Assembly (NCBI GenBank): GCA_014382705.1
Contig: JACNJE010000120.1
Location: forward strand, 493-49,840
DNA length: 49,348 bases
Reading direction: 5' to 3'
Source of the DNA: Verrucomicrobiota bacterium
GTDB lineage: Bacteria; Verrucomicrobiota; Verrucomicrobiia; Limisphaerales; UBA1096
The number at the start of each line of letters is the position of its first letter. Position 1 is the stretch's first letter. Under the pieces are notes generated by a model that was given only the letters and a program-made list of their open reading frames with translations, had not been told where the DNA came from and did not search any database. Below, in pieces: positions 44,164 to 49,348 of this stretch. The translations under genes and the position numbers were made by a program.

Positions 44164-47097
44164 ATGGCGGAGTTTCCGGACATTTTTGCCTGTGTTTCAT
44201 GCGAAAAGGCGCTTCTCGTTGATGAGGAAAATCGGGCGTTGGAGAAATACGCCTGCCCGTTCTGTCACCACGAGCACACGCCGGAGGAGGCGCTGGACGT
44301 GGACGAGCCGGAGAAAGGCGAAATCGACGACTCAATCCCTGAGGACCCCGCGCCTGAGGAGTCGCCGGAAGCCGACACCGCCGCCGAAGAACCGGTCGAG
44401 GAGGCGTTGTTGGCCAACGAGCCAAGCGAGACCGAGCCCGATGTCGCGGCAGAGCCGGAAGAGCCCCCGGTGGGCGAGGAGGCCAAGGCGGTTCCGGAAG
44501 ATTTGGAGTTGCCCGATGTCTTTGCCTGCCTGTCGTGCGACAACGCCCTGTTCCTGGACGAGACCGAGCGCAAGACAGGCGATTTTTCCTGTCCCCACTG
44601 CGGACAAAACAATAGCGCTGCGGAAACCCGCGTGGCGGCTGCGGAACAACTGGCGACTGTTGAGGAAACTTCACCCGCACCGGTGGCCCAGCACAAGTTT
44701 GACGAACTGATCGAGTGTCCCGATTGCGAAAAGGCGATCAAGCTGATGCTTGAAGAGCGGGACAACGATTCTGTCAATTGTCCATACTGCAAGGCAACCA
44801 TTGCGGCCCCGGAGCCACCCGTCGAAGAGGAACCGGCCGAAGAGGTTGTTCCCGAGGAGGCCGTGCCTGCAGAGACGCCACAGGAAGAGCCGCCCCAGGA
44901 GGAGACCGTTCAGGAAACCGCCGCAGAAACGCCCAAGACGGATGCGGAGGAAATGACAGCCCAACCGGAACCCGAGGCAACCCCTGAGCCGGAGGAGGCC
45001 CCGTTGTCCGAGGATCAACCGGAGGAGGCCCCGTCCGCTGAACCGGAAGAGAAAACAGAGGAGGAAGAAGCCGGCGAGGTGGATTTATTCACGGACGAGG
45101 CAACTGAGGGTGAGTCCACCGGCGAGGAGGAAACGGAAGAATCTGGGCAGGAGGTCAACATCGGCCTGTTGAAGAACTTGATCGAGTCGAGCCGCAACCC
45201 GTCCCCCATGCCGGAGCGGTTCACTTGTCCGAAATGTGACACGGAGATTGAGTTGCCGGAGGTCGAGCGCCAGATGAGCCTCTGTTTTTGTCCTGAATGC
45301 GAGGAGATGATCGACTCGGAATCCGCGTCAGAGAACACTTCTGATCAACCGGAAGTCGCTGAAGGTGAACAGGTTGAAGAAGGCGAAGAGGTCGCGGAAG
45401 AGGCCGCCGAACCGTCCGTGCCCGAAGGGGAAGGGGCAACCGAAGAAGATGTAGCGGAGCAGGACTCCGCAGCGGCTCAGGAAGAGGTCGCCGCCGAGAT
45501 GGAGTTTTGGCTCGTTAACGTGTTGGCCGGCACCGCCGATTGTTCCAAGTGCGGCAACAGCCTCAAGCTGGAGGATGAGGAGAAAAAGTTCGGCATCTAT
45601 TGGTGCCCTTACTGCAAGGCCGACATTAACCATGCCAAGGGGGCCGTCGTCGAGTCGCTCATACCGACGGTCGGCGAAGAGGACGAGGAGGAGGAAACCG
45701 CCGCGAAGCGAAAGCCGGTCAACGTCAAGGCGTTATTGCCGTATGCCGCAGTCTTGGTATTTGGAGTGGCATTGAATTATGCCGTCATCGCGGTGACCGG
45801 TTACGTACAGGACAAGAAAGCGCTCAAGTCCCAGTGGGTGTTACAATTAAAGGCGGATCAAGTTGTGATGGAGCAACAGCCGGAGGTTTTTGCTCGCGCA
45901 CTGACGAGTGCCGCAAACAAGGAGGCCTTCGCGGGATTGGATGAGATGTCCCTTGGTGAACTAAAAGATTTCCATGATCGATTGTTGATGGACAAGAGAG
46001 CGGCTTACGCGATCTGGTTTGAGGACACGGGGAACGAGATTACGGTCGACTCGACACTCGGGCCGGTCGTGGAACGGTTCAGATGGAAATTGAACCGTTT
46101 CATGCGCCGCGTGCAGCTTGCCAAGATCGATGCCGACAATCTTGAATCCGCGATTGGGATGAGTTTGTTTGAGAGACAACGGGCGCGGGAATTGATCGAG
46201 GAACATATTGCATCCATCAGGCACCAAATGAACGACCTGAGCGCAGACGAGGCGATCGATCAGGCTTTGGTAAAGTCGGAGGTGCTGGCGGATTTGATGA
46301 ATTTAAACTTGATGGTGGATCACTTCGAAATGCGATCTGTCAAGCAGGCGGTGGTTCATCTGAATTCCATGACGCAGTTGGCCAGCCATATGGAGAAGCG
46401 ATATGATTTGAATCGTTCCCCAGGGGCACAAGCTGACGATGTGCATCAAGAACCCGAGCATACCGATCCCTCCGGCCATGAGGAGGAGCCTGCCGCCCAC
46501 GCGAGCCACAAGGCCGGGCATCCTGACCACGGCGGCCATGGGCTTGGGCATTATGGAAATGCCACGGTCAAACCGGGAACCCTTTGGAATGCGGAGGTGT
46601 TTCACTGGCATAGCCATCGGGAGAAGAGGGCGGAAGTTCTTCAACCGCAGTGGGATGAGGTCGTTACAGAGTATGAGCATTTGCTGGATACGTTGTCCAA
46701 CTTTCATCAACAGCTCAAGGTGTTGAGGGATGGGTCGGATTTGTCGCGTGTGGATCATCCATTCCTGCACGGCGCGGTATTGCCGTTGAAGGTGGATGAG
46801 TTCCGTGCGTTGGACGGTGTTGGTGTGTTGGTCAGCCAAAAGGTCAATGCGCGGCTCGAGCGCTTGGCCAAGCTGCTTGACCCGTATGCTCCCGGGTCCC
46901 TGGCTTACGACCTGAATGCCCACAAAGCCCGTGGGGTGAAACTCACCCACGATCAGGCCGGTAAGTTTTACGCGCGTTTCTGGGAACAGTGGAAACAGTT
47001 CCACCTGGAACAACATTGGTTTGAACTGGAGGGGGTTTCGTCCTACTACCACTTGGCCCGTTCCGATTCCACGAGTTCGGCCAAGGCGCATCATTAG
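44164..47097 (+). CDS. Membrane protein with five zinc ribbons and an acidic linker
   Basis: 977 residues from the ATG at 44164. Five modules share exactly the spacing C-x2-C-x17-C-x2-C: Cys 10/13/31/34, 122/125/143/146, 185/188/206/209, 355/358/376/379 and 460/463/481/484. They are separated by long Glu/Pro/Ala-rich acidic linkers. One transmembrane helix (about 524-544) follows, then a ~430-residue helical C-terminal region with a His/Glu-rich patch (HQEPEHTDPSGHEEEP, HPDHGGHGLGHYG). The cytoplasmic side would hold the ribbons and the C-terminus would lie outside. The ribbons resemble small MJ0042-type domains. I do not recognise the whole architecture; function unknown. Confidence 0.8.
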   Translation: MAEFPDIFACVSCEKALLVDEENRALEKYACPFCHHEHTPEEALDVDEPEKGEIDDSIPEDPAPEESPEADTAAEEPVEEALLANEPSETEPDVAAEPEEPPVGEEAKAVPEDLELPDVFACLSCDNALFLDETERKTGDFSCPHCGQNNSAAETRVAAAEQLATVEETSPAPVAQHKFDELIECPDCEKAIKLMLEERDNDSVNCPYCKATIAAPEPPVEEEPAEEVVPEEAVPAETPQEEPPQEETVQETAAETPKTDAEEMTAQPEPEATPEPEEAPLSEDQPEEAPSAEPEEKTEEEEAGEVDLFTDEATEGESTGEEETEESGQEVNIGLLKNLIESSRNPSPMPERFTCPKCDTEIELPEVERQMSLCFCPECEEMIDSESASENTSDQPEVAEGEQVEEGEEVAEEAAEPSVPEGEGATEEDVAEQDSAAAQEEVAAEMEFWLVNVLAGTADCSKCGNSLKLEDEEKKFGIYWCPYCKADINHAKGAVVESLIPTVGEEDEEEETAAKRKPVNVKALLPYAAVLVFGVALNYAVIAVTGYVQDKKALKSQWVLQLKADQVVMEQQPEVFARALTSAANKEAFAGLDEMSLGELKDFHDRLLMDKRAAYAIWFEDTGNEITVDSTLGPVVERFRWKLNRFMRRVQLAKIDADNLESAIGMSLFERQRARELIEEHIASIRHQMNDLSADEAIDQALVKSEVLADLMNLNLMVDHFEMRSVKQAVVHLNSMTQLASHMEKRYDLNRSPGAQADDVHQEPEHTDPSGHEEEPAAHASHKAGHPDHGGHGLGHYGNATVKPGTLWNAEVFHWHSHREKRAEVLQPQWDEVVTEYEHLLDTLSNFHQQLKVLRDGSDLSRVDHPFLHGAVLPLKVDEFRALDGVGVLVSQKVNARLERLAKLLDPYAPGSLAYDLNAHKARGVKLTHDQAGKFYARFWEQWKQFHLEQHWFELEGVSSYYHLARSDSTSSAKAHH

Positions 47098-47140
47098 CTT
47101 GAGGTTTGGTGCCGGTTTCGGTATGGCCAAGCGCTGAATT

Positions 47141-49189
<2,049 letters not shown>

Positions 49190-49196
49190 TCCCACC

Positions 49197-49210
49197 CGCT
49201 TGGCCAAGCG
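49197..49210. repeat. CGCTTGGCCAAGCG palindrome, convergent junction
   Basis: A perfect copy starts seven bases after the uvrB stop and its last base touches the thiC stop codon at 49211. It occupies most of the convergent gap. Confidence 0.9.
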
Positions 49211-49348
49211 CTAGGTTTTTGAGTAAACCTCCGCGCCTTGGTTGGCGAACTCGGTGGATTTTTCGCGCATACCTTCCTCGATGGCCTCCCCGTAGGCGAG
49301 GCCTTTTTCGGCGGCGTATTTTCGGACGTCCTCGGTGATCTTCATCGA
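49211..49348 (-). CDS. thiC: Phosphomethylpyrimidine synthase, C-terminal end (partial)
   Basis: The last 45 codons read SMKITEDVRKYAAEKG, then LAYGEAIEEGMREKSTEFAN and a VYSKT end with a TAG at 49213-49211. SMKIT-DVR directly after the iron-sulfur cysteines, and the acidic helix after it, are the conserved end of ThiC, the radical-SAM enzyme that makes the thiamine pyrimidine. The rest lies outside the window. Confidence 0.85.
   Translation of the reverse strand, partial: SMKITEDVRKYAAEKGLAYGEAIEEGMREKSTEFANQGAEVYSKT

Overview
The window is a GC-rich (about 60-65% by eye) bacterial chromosome segment with dense, mostly operon-like gene packing. A Minf_1886-family protein, a MoxR/Bat-type DUF58-DUF4381-VWA operon, a ThuA-like secreted protein and an FG-GAP secreted protein together suggest the Verrucomicrobiota or a close PVC relative. 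This is inference from gene content, with no database search behind it.

Layout. 1-0.8 kb: ThuA-like gene (-) with a disrupted 3' end. 0.9-5.1 kb: lnt and a DUF58/DUF4381/VWA operon (+). 5.2-5.7: exported glutathione peroxidase (-). 5.8-10.8: ilvD, leuS, a coupled 32-residue ORF and a Minf_1886 protein (+). 10.85-11.3: CBS-pair protein (-). 11.5-15.8: two coupled transmembrane TIR-domain proteins (+). 15.8-17.0: rearranged zone with a copy of the hisS tail, a TIR scrap and a membrane protein gene. 17.0-20.3: hisS, a HAD phosphatase, prfA, rpmE (-). 20.4-26.7: heavy-metal RND efflux operon (+). 26.7-28.6: Gfo/Idh/MocA oxidoreductase and sugar isomerase (-). 28.7-31.9: dnaX, ybaB/ebfC, recR, HAD (+). 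31.9-35.5: ROK kinase, SDR, small ORF, nucleotidyltransferase, purB (-). 35.6-38.1: FG-GAP protein, a lipoprotein and an AT-richer macro-domain islet (+). 38.1-38.8: non-coding hairpin-rich region. 38.8-49.2: acnA, a YfgM-like protein with a 12-bp tandem repeat, ugd, mutT, a membrane protein with five zinc ribbons, and uvrB (+). The window ends in the 3' end of thiC (-).

The strongest unexplained signal is a perfect 14-bp palindrome, CGCTTGGCCAAGCG. I found 14 exact copies, and its 10-bp core CTTGGCCAAG occurs several dozen times, inside genes and between them. It fills three convergent gene junctions. Inside genes it is read mainly as Leu-Gly-Gln-Ala or Arg-Leu-Ala-Lys-Arg, so it leaves a visible signature in unrelated proteins. 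It is nearly absent from the less GC-rich TIR/hisS-tail zone. The second main candidate for a new system is the tandem TIR pair. In it, a TIR domain sits where related sensor proteins carry a kinase, cyclase or DNA-binding domain, ahead of one membrane span and an external TolB/TPR or beta-propeller module.
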